A DNA stretch of 11,835 bases. Origin: Candidatus Omnitrophota bacterium (GTDB taxonomy: Bacteria; Omnitrophota; Gorgyraeia; Zapsychrales; Zapsychraceae). The stretch spans positions 1-11,835 of the forward strand of contig JAGOSC010000064.1 in the NCBI GenBank assembly GCA_018062515.1. Reading direction: 5' to 3'. The position numbers were made by a program, and so were the translations under genes. Of this stretch, positions 1-6,789 are shown in pieces; positions within the stretch are counted from its first letter, which is position 1, and the number at the start of each line of letters is the position of its first letter. The notes under the pieces were generated by a model. It saw only the letters and a program-made list of their open reading frames with translations. It was not told the DNA's origin and made no database searches.

Positions 1-89
1 GCTTTTGGCAGTGTATGGATACGTACCGTGACTATACCTATTTGCAGAATATTTGGAAAGGAAATCAAGCTCCGTGGAAAAAATGGTAG
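1..89 (+). CDS. rfbF: Glucose-1-phosphate cytidylyltransferase, C-terminal end only (cut by left edge)
   Basis: Reading from base 3 gives an open frame that starts FWQCMDTYRDYTYLQNIWKG and ends in APWKKW before TAG at 87-89. The start FWQ-MDT and the end APWK-W are the typical C-terminus of RfbF, which makes CDP-glucose from CTP and glucose-1-phosphate in the cytoplasm. Only about 28 residues are visible, so the catalytic nucleotidyltransferase core lies outside the window. The identification rests on this tail plus the immediately following CDP-glucose 4,6-dehydratase gene, its usual partner. The stop codon sits inside the start region of rfbG (ATGGTAG, 83-89), a 7-base overlap that suggests translational coupling. 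Confidence 0.88.
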   Translation, partial: FWQCMDTYRDYTYLQNIWKGNQAPWKKW

Positions 90-1204
90 AACCATCAGAC
101 ATATTTTTTAAAAATTATAAAGGTAAAAGAGTTTTAGTAACGGGACATACTGGTTTTAAAGGTTCGTGGCTGAGCTTATGGCTTCTCGAGCTTGGCGCAA
201 AGGTGGCTGGTTTCTCAAAATATTTACCGAGTCAACCGTGCGCTTTTGAAGTCATGGGACTGGCTCGGCGATTGCAGGATTTTAAAGGTGATGTGCGCAA
301 TTATGATGAAATCAAAAATGTATTTAATGAATTTAAACCGCAAATTGTTTTTCATCTGGCTGCGCAACCAATTGTCCGTGAATCGTATAATGATCCCAAG
401 TTGACGTTTGATACAAATCTCGGCGGGACCATTAATGTATTAGAATGTATCAAAGCTTCATCCAGCGTCGAGTCGGCGGTTTTCATTACCAGTGATAAAT
501 GTTATGAGAATGTCAATTGGGAATGGGGTTATCGCGAGATTGATCGTTTAGGTGGAGAAGATCCTTATAGTGCTTCGAAGGCGTGCGCGGAAATTGCTTT
601 TCACTCTTATTTTAAATCTTTTTTTCAAAATCATAAAACTAAAATAGCGACGGCGAGGGCCGGGAATGTTATCGGTGGTGGAGATTGGGCCAAAGATCGT
701 ATCGTTCCGGATTGTATCAGCGCCTGGAACAAGAAAAATATTCCGGTCATACGTAAACCGGAAGCAACACGGCCGTGGCAGCATGTCTTAGAACCGATCA
801 GTGGATATTTATTATTAGGCGCATTATTAAGCCAAGGTAATCATAATCATCAAATTAATGGGGAGGCATTTAATTTTGGTCCCGGGGCCGATGTTGTAAA
901 ATCCGTCGGGGAATTGGTCGAAACATTAATTGGTTATTCTGGAAAAGGGGAATGGAAGCATGAACCCATGCGCGATGAGAAAAAAGAAGCAATATTGTTG
1001 AAGTTAGATTGCGACAAAGCCTTGAACCGTCTTCAGTGGAAATCTCTTTTATCTTTCGATGAGACCGTCGAGCTGACATCGAATTGGTATAAACAGTATT
1101 ATGAAAAGAACCTGGATTTGTATGAATTTTCTTTATCTCAAATTGAATTTTATGTCGAAAAAGGGTTTAAGCAAAAGTTGCCCTGGGTGGTCGGAAGAAA
1201 ATGA
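83..1204 (+). CDS. rfbG: CDP-glucose 4,6-dehydratase
   Basis: Converts CDP-glucose to CDP-4-keto-6-deoxyglucose with bound NAD, the branch point to CDP-linked 6-deoxy and 3,6-dideoxy sugars. The 373-residue protein is of usual family length. It has the extended-SDR nucleotide loop TGHTGFKGSWL (about residues 20-30), the HLAAQP strand (91-96), the TSDKCY active-site segment (136-141) and the PYSASK catalytic Tyr162/Lys166 pair. An RPWQHVLEP segment follows (230-238), also typical of RfbG. I chose ATG at 83 over an in-frame TTG at 53 because it gives the usual N-terminus a few residues before the Rossmann fold and overlaps the rfbF stop by only 7 bases; the TTG start would add ten residues lying over the rfbF end. 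No strong ribosome-binding site is visible, consistent with coupling. It overlaps the next gene by ATGA at 1201-1204. Confidence 0.93.
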   Translation: MVEPSDIFFKNYKGKRVLVTGHTGFKGSWLSLWLLELGAKVAGFSKYLPSQPCAFEVMGLARRLQDFKGDVRNYDEIKNVFNEFKPQIVFHLAAQPIVRESYNDPKLTFDTNLGGTINVLECIKASSSVESAVFITSDKCYENVNWEWGYREIDRLGGEDPYSASKACAEIAFHSYFKSFFQNHKTKIATARAGNVIGGGDWAKDRIVPDCISAWNKKNIPVIRKPEATRPWQHVLEPISGYLLLGALLSQGNHNHQINGEAFNFGPGADVVKSVGELVETLIGYSGKGEWKHEPMRDEKKEAILLKLDCDKALNRLQWKSLLSFDETVELTSNWYKQYYEKNLDLYEFSLSQIEFYVEKGFKQKLPWVVGRK

Positions 1205-1641
1205 TCGACGGTGTTTTCATAGAACCTTTAAAATGTTTTAAAGATGAACGAGGGGAAGTACGACGTATGCTGCGAAGCGACGCCCCGTTTTTTCAAACGT
1301 TCGGTGAGGTTTACTTCTCTACTGTTAATCCCGGCTATATAAAGGGATGGAAAATGCACAAAGAAATGACTCAGCATTTTGCCGTTCCCGTCGGAAATTT
1401 GAAGTTAGTTTTATACGACAGAAGAGAAAATTCTCCGACGCATGGAGAAATTCAGGAAATTATTTTTGGCGTAGATCATTATCATTTAGTTCGAGTTCCT
1501 CCTCAAATTATATACTCCTTTTCACCTATGGGGAATCAGTTAGCCATGATTGTTAATTGCACGGATATACCTCATCGTCCGGACGAATCAGTCCAATTTG
1601 ATTTAAACGATACAACCATTCCTTATCAATGGGGAAATTAA
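1201..1641 (+). CDS. Short RmlC-like cupin, dTDP-4-dehydrorhamnose 3,5-epimerase family
   Basis: A 146-residue cupin related to RmlC/RfbC but shorter than the classic enzyme of about 180 residues. Visible family marks are the DERGEVRRML segment (15-24), FGEVYFSTVNPG (34-45), KGWKMHKEMT (48-57), a VPVGNLKLVLYD strand (62-73) and the IPYQWG tail. Known relatives epimerise C3 and/or C5 of 4-keto-6-deoxy nucleotide sugars. Placed directly after rfbG with a 4-base overlap and before an SDR, it most likely acts on CDP-4-keto-6-deoxyglucose, which would resemble the role of the 5-epimerase in CDP-ascarylose synthesis. Where classic RmlC has Gly-Leu-His with the catalytic His, this protein reads Gly-Trp-Lys-Met-His, so either His53 serves as base or the chemistry differs. 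Family is well supported; the precise substrate and whether one or two carbons are inverted are not known. Confidence 0.82.
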   Translation: MIDGVFIEPLKCFKDERGEVRRMLRSDAPFFQTFGEVYFSTVNPGYIKGWKMHKEMTQHFAVPVGNLKLVLYDRRENSPTHGEIQEIIFGVDHYHLVRVPPQIIYSFSPMGNQLAMIVNCTDIPHRPDESVQFDLNDTTIPYQWGN

Positions 1642-1645
1642 ATTC

Positions 1646-2599
1646 ATGAAGATCCTAATTGTTGGAGGATTGGGTTATGTGGGCGGGCGATTAGCCAATT
1701 ATTTGTATGGGCACCATGGATTTAAAATTGCTCTGACGACAACTCGGCCATCAATCCCAGCATGGTCCAAAAAATTTGATGTTCGGGTAATGAATATTCT
1801 CGACGATACGTCAATCAATGATTGTTTAAAGGTGATCAAACCCGAGGTGATTATTCATTTGGGCGCCTTGCAGCAAGCCGATTGTCAAAACGATCGGGAG
1901 ACGGCGATACGGATTAATCAGCAAGGAACAGAGAATTTACTCCGGCGAGCAAAAGAAAACAGCGTGAAAAAGTTTATTTATTTTTCGTCGTTTCAAGTCT
2001 ATGGAAATTTCACCGGCACAATAACGGAACAAACATTGCCTCAACCGAAATCGGTTTATGCGGAAACGAAATTGTTAGGCGAAGAGGCCGTACAGAAATT
2101 TAATTCTGACTTTAACGTATTAATATTGCGATTATCGAATGCCTATGGGTTTCCATTCGACGATCGCGTTGCAAAAAGCGTTTGGACTTTGGCCTTTAAC
2201 GCTTTTTGTCGAGATGCTATTGAGAAAAAACATTTAACGATTAAATCAAATCAATACCGAAATTTTATTCCGCTCGGTGACGTTGTCCGCGCCGTTGAAT
2301 TTTTCCTGACGACAGGAATTCATCAGTGGCAGGATGGTTTATTCAATGTAGGCAGTGATGAATGTTTAAGTATCCGGGAAGTAGCTGAGAATGTTGCCCG
2401 CGTTTATGACGAGGTATATCATGAAAATGAAATTCAAATTGAAGGGCCGACGCAAGATTTAGATAAAGTTTTTACGCCGTTCCATTTTAATATCGACAAA
2501 CTCAAAAAAACTGGTTTTATCGGATTAGGGGACTTGGATTGGGAAATTCGTCAAACCCTTGAGTTTTGTCAACGAAATAAGGACAAACTTCTTAGATGA
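1646..2599 (+). CDS. Extended SDR, probable NADPH-dependent CDP-4-keto-6-deoxyhexose reductase
   Basis: A 317-residue NAD(P)-dependent epimerase/dehydratase-family protein. It has the Gly-rich loop GGLGYVGG (7-14), a family HLGAL strand (71-75), Ser114/Ser115 in FSSFQVYG and the catalytic Tyr138-x3-Lys142 in VYAETK. After the second beta strand the sequence is TTTRPS, with Arg and no acidic residue, which favours NADPH over NAD and hence reduction rather than 4-epimerisation (inference). It lacks the TDE or TSDK dehydratase signatures. Coming third in an rfbF-rfbG-epimerase run, it is the natural candidate for the 4-reductase that finishes the CDP-6-deoxysugar, comparable in role to abequose or paratose synthase or AscF. 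A GGGGA stretch at 1631-1635 is a plausible ribosome-binding site for the ATG at 1646, four bases after the previous stop. The sugar product cannot be named from sequence alone; a sugar epimerase is the alternative. Confidence 0.78.
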   Translation: MKILIVGGLGYVGGRLANYLYGHHGFKIALTTTRPSIPAWSKKFDVRVMNILDDTSINDCLKVIKPEVIIHLGALQQADCQNDRETAIRINQQGTENLLRRAKENSVKKFIYFSSFQVYGNFTGTITEQTLPQPKSVYAETKLLGEEAVQKFNSDFNVLILRLSNAYGFPFDDRVAKSVWTLAFNAFCRDAIEKKHLTIKSNQYRNFIPLGDVVRAVEFFLTTGIHQWQDGLFNVGSDECLSIREVAENVARVYDEVYHENEIQIEGPTQDLDKVFTPFHFNIDKLKKTGFIGLGDLDWEIRQTLEFCQRNKDKLLR

Positions 2600-3561
2600 A
2601 TGAACCATTAATCTCCGTCGTGATGCCGACATATAATCATGCTCAGTTTATTAAAGAAGCGATGGATTCTGTCTTAAATCAGACATTTCAGAATTTGGAA
2701 TTAATTATCGTCGATAATTATTCTGAAGACAATACGTCCGATATTATTTCCTCCTATAAAGATAATCGAATTAAATATTTAAAATTCCGCAATAACGGGA
2801 TCATTGCCGCGTCGAGAAATCATGGGATTGAACACGCTTCTGGGAAGTATGTGGCATTCATTGATTCAGACGATATATGGCTGCCAAATAAATTATCTTT
2901 ACAAAGTAATGCTCTCGAGTCAAACGGCATAAAAGGGATTTCATTTTGTAAATTTAAAGTCATGAGTCCGGATAAGATTGAACATGAAAAGGTGATGGGT
3001 CCTAAACAATCAGAATTGCCGGACCATTTATACGAAAGATTGATCAAGGCTAATTTTGTTGTTTCTTCATCCGTTGTCGCTTTGAAAGAAGCTCTAAATG
3101 ATGTCGGAAATTTCGATGAACATCCGGATTTACGTTGCAGTGAGGATTTTGATTTGTGGTTGCGGATAACCCGTAAATATAAAGCGGCGTATGTGGATGA
3201 AGTTCTCGGAATATATAGAATGCATGGAACCAATCAAAGCGCCGATGATTTGAGATTAAAACGCGCTTTAGCGGTTATTGATAAACATTTTAATCAAGGG
3301 TGGATCAATCAACATTTAGCCGACAAAGCGCGGGCCAGTTTTTATTTTCAAGTTGCATGGACATTAATCAGTGAAAATTCACGTCTAGCTCGTTCTCATT
3401 GTCGTAAAGCCTTACGCTATGATTATACAAATCCGAAAATGATTCTTGTCAGCGTGCTCGGTATTGGGTTAAGCTATATGCCCAATGTCTGCAGAATTCT
3501 GAAAAATAAAAAGATTGATAAGGCGCTTTCTCTGCGAACGATCAATTCCCAAAATTTATAA
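2596..3561 (+). CDS. Family 2 (GT-A) glycosyltransferase
   Basis: A cytoplasmic or membrane-associated glycosyltransferase of 321 residues with a single GT-A domain. The N-terminus PLISVVMPTYNHAQFI (4-19) and the LIIVDNYSEDNT segment (37-48) bind the nucleotide. FIDSDDIW (88-95) contains the DxD metal site, and CSEDFDLWLR (181-190) carries the acidic ED motif with the likely catalytic base. The segment YRMHGTNQS (207-215) is also typical of GT2 enzymes in O-antigen loci. The last hundred residues show no known domain. No hydrophobic helix strong enough for a membrane span is obvious. Its start overlaps the SDR stop by ATGA (2596-2599), tying its translation to the CDP-sugar module, so it may transfer that CDP-derived sugar; donor and acceptor are otherwise unknown. 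Confidence 0.9.
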   Translation: MNEPLISVVMPTYNHAQFIKEAMDSVLNQTFQNLELIIVDNYSEDNTSDIISSYKDNRIKYLKFRNNGIIAASRNHGIEHASGKYVAFIDSDDIWLPNKLSLQSNALESNGIKGISFCKFKVMSPDKIEHEKVMGPKQSELPDHLYERLIKANFVVSSSVVALKEALNDVGNFDEHPDLRCSEDFDLWLRITRKYKAAYVDEVLGIYRMHGTNQSADDLRLKRALAVIDKHFNQGWINQHLADKARASFYFQVAWTLISENSRLARSHCRKALRYDYTNPKMILVSVLGIGLSYMPNVCRILKNKKIDKALSLRTINSQNL

Positions 3562-3562
3562 T

Positions 3563-5089
3563 ATGAATGTAAAGAATGTAAATACGTCGTGGACAGACAT
3601 AATCGGCCTCGGCTCTATCGGATTGGTGTCTATAGGCTATGTGTTGTTTGCCGCCAGATTTGCTGAAAGGCATGTCCAGTTCGGGTTTTTGGATTTTCCG
3701 GTGTTTGTCAGTGAGTTTTTATTAATGTTCTGTTTTTCCCTTTTTATTTTAAAATTATCATTCAAACCTATAAAAATTAATTCGTGGCATGTATTGATCG
3801 GGATGTATTTTGGATTTGTGTTGATCAAAACTTTTTTCGGGTATGTCCATTTTGGACCGCTGGCATTAAGAAATGCCGCGCTGATGTATTATCCGATCTT
3901 TGCCATTTTTGGGTATATGTTCTTTCAAAGAAAATATTTTCACCAGATAGTTAATGTGATATTGCTGCTGATTATTTGTTTTATTTTCTTGAAGAAGGAT
4001 TACTATGCTTATTACACATTAACATTATTTGTTTTGGCTATAATATTGATTGGAACTTTGAAGAACCGATTGGGCCAATTTGTTATGGGTGGTATTATTT
4101 TGTTTTTGCTTCCGTATGTATATTTTTTTCATGATACGGCCAGGATGATGATTTTGGCTCATTTAATTTTCTCGTTATATATGATTGTTATAGCCTATAT
4201 TTTTTTGAAATGGCCTCATAAAGTAAAATTGATGGTCGCTGTGTTCTGTATGGTGGGCATTGTGGTAGCTATGGTTAAGTTTTCTGGAGAGGGGCGGATA
4301 AAGTCTATTTTTCATTTTAGCGGGATAGGTGAAATTTTTAGGGAATGTGACTCCAGAATACGTGAAAAAAAGAGTGAATTCAGTTTTTCAGAAAATAAAA
4401 ATGTAAAAATCTATCACCCCGAATTAGCGATACCGACTGAATTACAGTCTGCGGATGGGAAGGTTATACAGCCGGAAATTTCCATGCATGAAACCGGAAC
4501 AGACGTTGTAGTTCAGACAAAAAGGGAAGCAACGGTACAGACAACTTCCGCGAATGAAGTGGGAGAAGAAGTTGTAATCCAGGAAGAAAAGCAAGAAACT
4601 GTACAGTCAAAAGACACTTTTGAGGCCGATGCAAATAACTCGGTATTCAGATTATTGATATGGAGAGATATGTTGGTTGAATATAGACAATATCATCCTT
4701 TATTTGGATTTAGTTTTGGAAAACCTTTAAGATCAATTAGCCTTGAAGTATTGCATTGGGCTGAAAGTGAATGGGGTCGTGATGGATGGGTAGCGGCACA
4801 TAATTCTTTTCTCCACTTGGTTTATCGTTCAGGAATTGTCGGGGTCGTTTTTATTATCTCTATTTTTGTGATTTTATTTAACATGATCAAAGATTTTTTG
4901 ATGATCAGATCATTAACGGGTGTATTGTTGTGCGGGTTGATTATAAGCTGGGTTGTTGCTTGTAATTTCTTGATCGTTTTGGAAATTCCTTATACGGCTA
5001 TTCCCATCTGGACATTGTGCGGAATGACATTTGCTTATTATCAATTAAAAATGCAACAAAAAAAAGGCAACCATGAATTGGAAAGATAA
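3563..5089 (+). CDS. O-antigen ligase/polymerase-like polytopic membrane protein (Wzy/WaaL type) with repeat-bearing loop
   Basis: About 508 residues. Roughly nine hydrophobic segments fill residues 12-240, a long hydrophilic loop spans about 245-425, and about three more spans run from 430 to 500. The loop ends in AAHNSFLHLVYRSGIVG (411-427); this HN-x-L-x-G pattern in a large loop next to the C-terminal spans is typical of the O-antigen ligase/Wzy superfamily, which polymerises or ligates lipid-linked glycans at the outer face of the inner membrane. RLLIWRD (just before 380) is a second family-like element. The loop is longer than usual because of a Glu/Gln/Val/Thr-rich stretch (about 293-360) with a 22-residue-spaced degenerate repeat. 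I chose ATG 3563, one base after the GT2 stop, over a TTG at 3515 that would overlap GT2 by 47 bases; neither has a clear ribosome-binding site. Polymerase or ligase cannot be decided. Confidence 0.78.
   Translation: MNVKNVNTSWTDIIGLGSIGLVSIGYVLFAARFAERHVQFGFLDFPVFVSEFLLMFCFSLFILKLSFKPIKINSWHVLIGMYFGFVLIKTFFGYVHFGPLALRNAALMYYPIFAIFGYMFFQRKYFHQIVNVILLLIICFIFLKKDYYAYYTLTLFVLAIILIGTLKNRLGQFVMGGIILFLLPYVYFFHDTARMMILAHLIFSLYMIVIAYIFLKWPHKVKLMVAVFCMVGIVVAMVKFSGEGRIKSIFHFSGIGEIFRECDSRIREKKSEFSFSENKNVKIYHPELAIPTELQSADGKVIQPEISMHETGTDVVVQTKREATVQTTSANEVGEEVVIQEEKQETVQSKDTFEADANNSVFRLLIWRDMLVEYRQYHPLFGFSFGKPLRSISLEVLHWAESEWGRDGWVAAHNSFLHLVYRSGIVGVVFIISIFVILFNMIKDFLMIRSLTGVLLCGLIISWVVACNFLIVLEIPYTAIPIWTLCGMTFAYYQLKMQQKKGNHELER
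4505..4609 (+). repeat. Degenerate 66-base tandem repeat inside the ligase-like gene
   Basis: Two 39-base copies, 4505-4543 and 4571-4609, lie 66 bases (22 codons) apart. They encode VVVQTKREATVQT and VVIQEEKQETVQS. By hand I count 29 of 39 bases and 6 of 13 residues identical, with most other residues similar. A weaker possible third copy begins near 4463 with VIQPEISMHET but is not in the same phase. The repeat sits in the extracytoplasmic loop of the membrane protein, in a low-complexity acidic region, and probably arose by in-frame duplication followed by drift. Confidence 0.6.
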
Positions 5090-6065
5090 GAAAGTATTGG
5101 TGACCGGCGCCGACGGATTTATCGGTAGCCATCTTGTTGAAAAACTTGTCAGTCTTGGCGCGGATGTCCGGGCTTTTGCGTTTTATAATTCGTTCAACCG
5201 GTGGGGTTGGATGGATTCTTTCGAGAAAAACATTTTAAAAAAGGTGGATGTTTTCACGGGTGATATTCGTGACCCAAACGGAGTGCTGACGGCGGTTAAA
5301 GACCGTGAGATTGTATTCCATCTGGCGGCGTTAATTGGAATTCCATTTAGTTATCATTCTCCGGATAGTTATGTTGATACAAATATGAAAGGCACGCTCA
5401 ATGTCTTACAAGCGTCCAAACAGTGTGGGGTAAAAAAAATTGTTCATACCTCGACGAGTGAAATTTACGGTACGGCCCAATATGCCCCGATTGATGAAAA
5501 ACATCCGATTAATCCTCAATCACCTTATGCAGCCACAAAATCGGCCGCCGATAGTTTAGCTTTATCTTTTTATCGATCATTTGAATTGCCGGTGACTGTG
5601 TTAAGACCTTTTAACACGTTCGGCCCCCGTCAGTCGGCTCGAGCCGTCATTCCAACGATTATTTCACAAATATATACTGGTCAAAAAACAATTAAACTGG
5701 GAAATATGGATGCGACTCGCGATTTTAATTTTGTTTCCAATACGGTGGATTCATTTTTGAAAGTAGCTGAATCTCCTAAAACGATAGGAGAGGTGCTTAA
5801 TTCCGGCAGTGGACGCGAGGTAACCATTGCGGAGGTGCTTGAAATCATTCAAAACATTACGCAGTCAAAAGTAAAAGTCGTGACGGAACAATCTCGCATG
5901 CGTCCTAAAAAAAGTGAGGTTGAACGTTTGATTTGCAGCGCAGAAAAACTTAAACAATTAACAGGTTGGACGCCGGAAGTAAGTTTAGAGGCAGGCTTAA
6001 AGAAAACATGCCAATGGATCAAAGATAATATGAATGCATTTAAAACGGATATTTATAATGTCTAA
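5073..6065 (+). CDS. LegB-like NAD-dependent nucleotide-sugar 4,6-dehydratase
   Basis: A 330-residue extended SDR. Its loop TGADGFIGSHL (11-21), the signature YNSFNRWGWMDS (38-49), FTGDIRDPNGV (61-71), HLAALIGIPFSYHSP (83-97), HTSTSEIYGTAQY (125-137) and RPFNTFGPRQSARAVIPT (178-195) closely match the LegB group, known for 4,6-dehydration of UDP- or GDP-GlcNAc on the way to legionaminic acid. Catalytic Tyr152 and Lys156 are present in PYAATK. The dehydratase acid pair appears as Ser129-Glu130 where RmlB has Asp-Glu; I recall the same TSE form in LegB proteins. Its start overlaps the preceding membrane-protein gene by 17 bases, with AAGG at 5064-5067 as likely ribosome-binding site. In legionaminate clusters an aminotransferase normally follows, but here a nucleotidyltransferase and a reductase do. 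The substrate is therefore uncertain, and other members of this group may use other NDP-sugars. Confidence 0.82.
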   Translation: MNWKDKKVLVTGADGFIGSHLVEKLVSLGADVRAFAFYNSFNRWGWMDSFEKNILKKVDVFTGDIRDPNGVLTAVKDREIVFHLAALIGIPFSYHSPDSYVDTNMKGTLNVLQASKQCGVKKIVHTSTSEIYGTAQYAPIDEKHPINPQSPYAATKSAADSLALSFYRSFELPVTVLRPFNTFGPRQSARAVIPTIISQIYTGQKTIKLGNMDATRDFNFVSNTVDSFLKVAESPKTIGEVLNSGSGREVTIAEVLEIIQNITQSKVKVVTEQSRMRPKKSEVERLICSAEKLKQLTGWTPEVSLEAGLKKTCQWIKDNMNAFKTDIYNV

Positions 6066-6777
6066 AAAAATACAAGCTGTCATTCTCGCCGGAGGTAAAG
6101 GAACGCGGTTAAGACCATATACAGCCGTTATTCCAAAACCGCTTATGCCCGTCGGTGATTACCCAATTTGTGAGGTGATCATTCGTCAACTTAAAGCCGC
6201 AGGCCTTAAAAATATTGCCATTTCAACCGGCCACTTGGCTGGACTCATTGAGGCTTATTTTGGTGACGGAAAAAAATGGGGGGTCAATATTTCCTATGTC
6301 ATGGAACATAAACCTCTGGGAACGGCAGGGGCTCTCAAGCTTGTTAAACAGATGGATACCGATTGTCTGGTTATTAATGGCGACGTCTTGACGGATTTGA
6401 ATTTTAAAGAATTGATTAAATATCATAAAACAAAAAAAGCTATGGCCACCATCACCATTAAAGAAAGGGTCGTAAAGACAGATTTCGGCGTGATTGAAGT
6501 CGACGAGAATGGAGATCTTTCTGATTATATCGAAAAGCCAGAGCATAAATCATTTGTCAGTATTGGTGTTTACATATTGAATAAGGGATGCTTGAATTTT
6601 ATCAAAGAGGAAGAAAATATCGGTATGCCGGATTTGGTTTTGAGAATGAAGGACGCCGGTAAAAAGATAGGTTGTTTTAAAACGACGGCCTTATGGCTCG
6701 ACTTAGGACGGCTAGACGATTTTGAAATCTCACAAGAGATATTCGAAAAATACAAGAAAAATTTTTTGACTAAATAA
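6058..6777 (+). CDS. Sugar-1-phosphate nucleotidyltransferase, single-domain
   Basis: A 239-residue protein that activates a sugar phosphate with an NTP. The pyrophosphorylase signature LAGGKGTRLRPYT (10-22) is followed by the conserved Lys in PKPLMPVG (26-33), the base/sugar-binding EHKPLGTAGAL (83-93), NGDV (108-111) with the metal-binding Asp, and ALWLDLGRLDDFE near the C-terminus, matching the usual W-D-x-GR ending. It lacks the left-handed beta-helix acyltransferase domain of GlmU and the long C-terminus of ManC. Sequence resembles GDP-mannose/GDP-heptose-type or glucose-1-phosphate enzymes, and the nucleotide cannot be fixed by eye. I chose ATG 6058 over an in-frame ATG at 6034, because family members start a few residues before the signature and the stop of the previous gene overlaps it by 8 bases (6058-6065). 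Its position between dehydratase and reductase suggests it supplies their NDP-sugar. Confidence 0.85.
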   Translation: MSKKIQAVILAGGKGTRLRPYTAVIPKPLMPVGDYPICEVIIRQLKAAGLKNIAISTGHLAGLIEAYFGDGKKWGVNISYVMEHKPLGTAGALKLVKQMDTDCLVINGDVLTDLNFKELIKYHKTKKAMATITIKERVVKTDFGVIEVDENGDLSDYIEKPEHKSFVSIGVYILNKGCLNFIKEEENIGMPDLVLRMKDAGKKIGCFKTTALWLDLGRLDDFEISQEIFEKYKKNFLTK

Positions 6778-6789
6778 GACCCGTCCTAT

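Noticed and set aside
53..82. Upstream TTG start for rfbG
   Set aside because: It adds ten residues that lie over the rfbF C-terminus and are not typical of the family; ATG 83 gives the normal N-terminus.
1646..2599. Reading the SDR as a dTDP-4-dehydrorhamnose reductase (RmlD)
   Set aside because: The gene lies in an rfbF-rfbG context with no RmlA or RmlB in the window, and the sequence resembles the epimerase/dehydratase group more than RmlD.
2820..3233. Minus-strand open frame of 137 codons opposite the GT2 gene
   Set aside because: It lies fully inside a gene with clear GT2 motifs, shows no recognisable domain and has no operon partner on the minus strand; a shadow frame.
5058..5065. Eight-A run at the junction of the ligase-like gene and the LegB-like gene as a frameshift site
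   Set aside because: Both genes read intact with their own start and stop, and the A-run is explained by Gln-Lys-Lys codons at the end of the membrane protein plus the ribosome-binding region.
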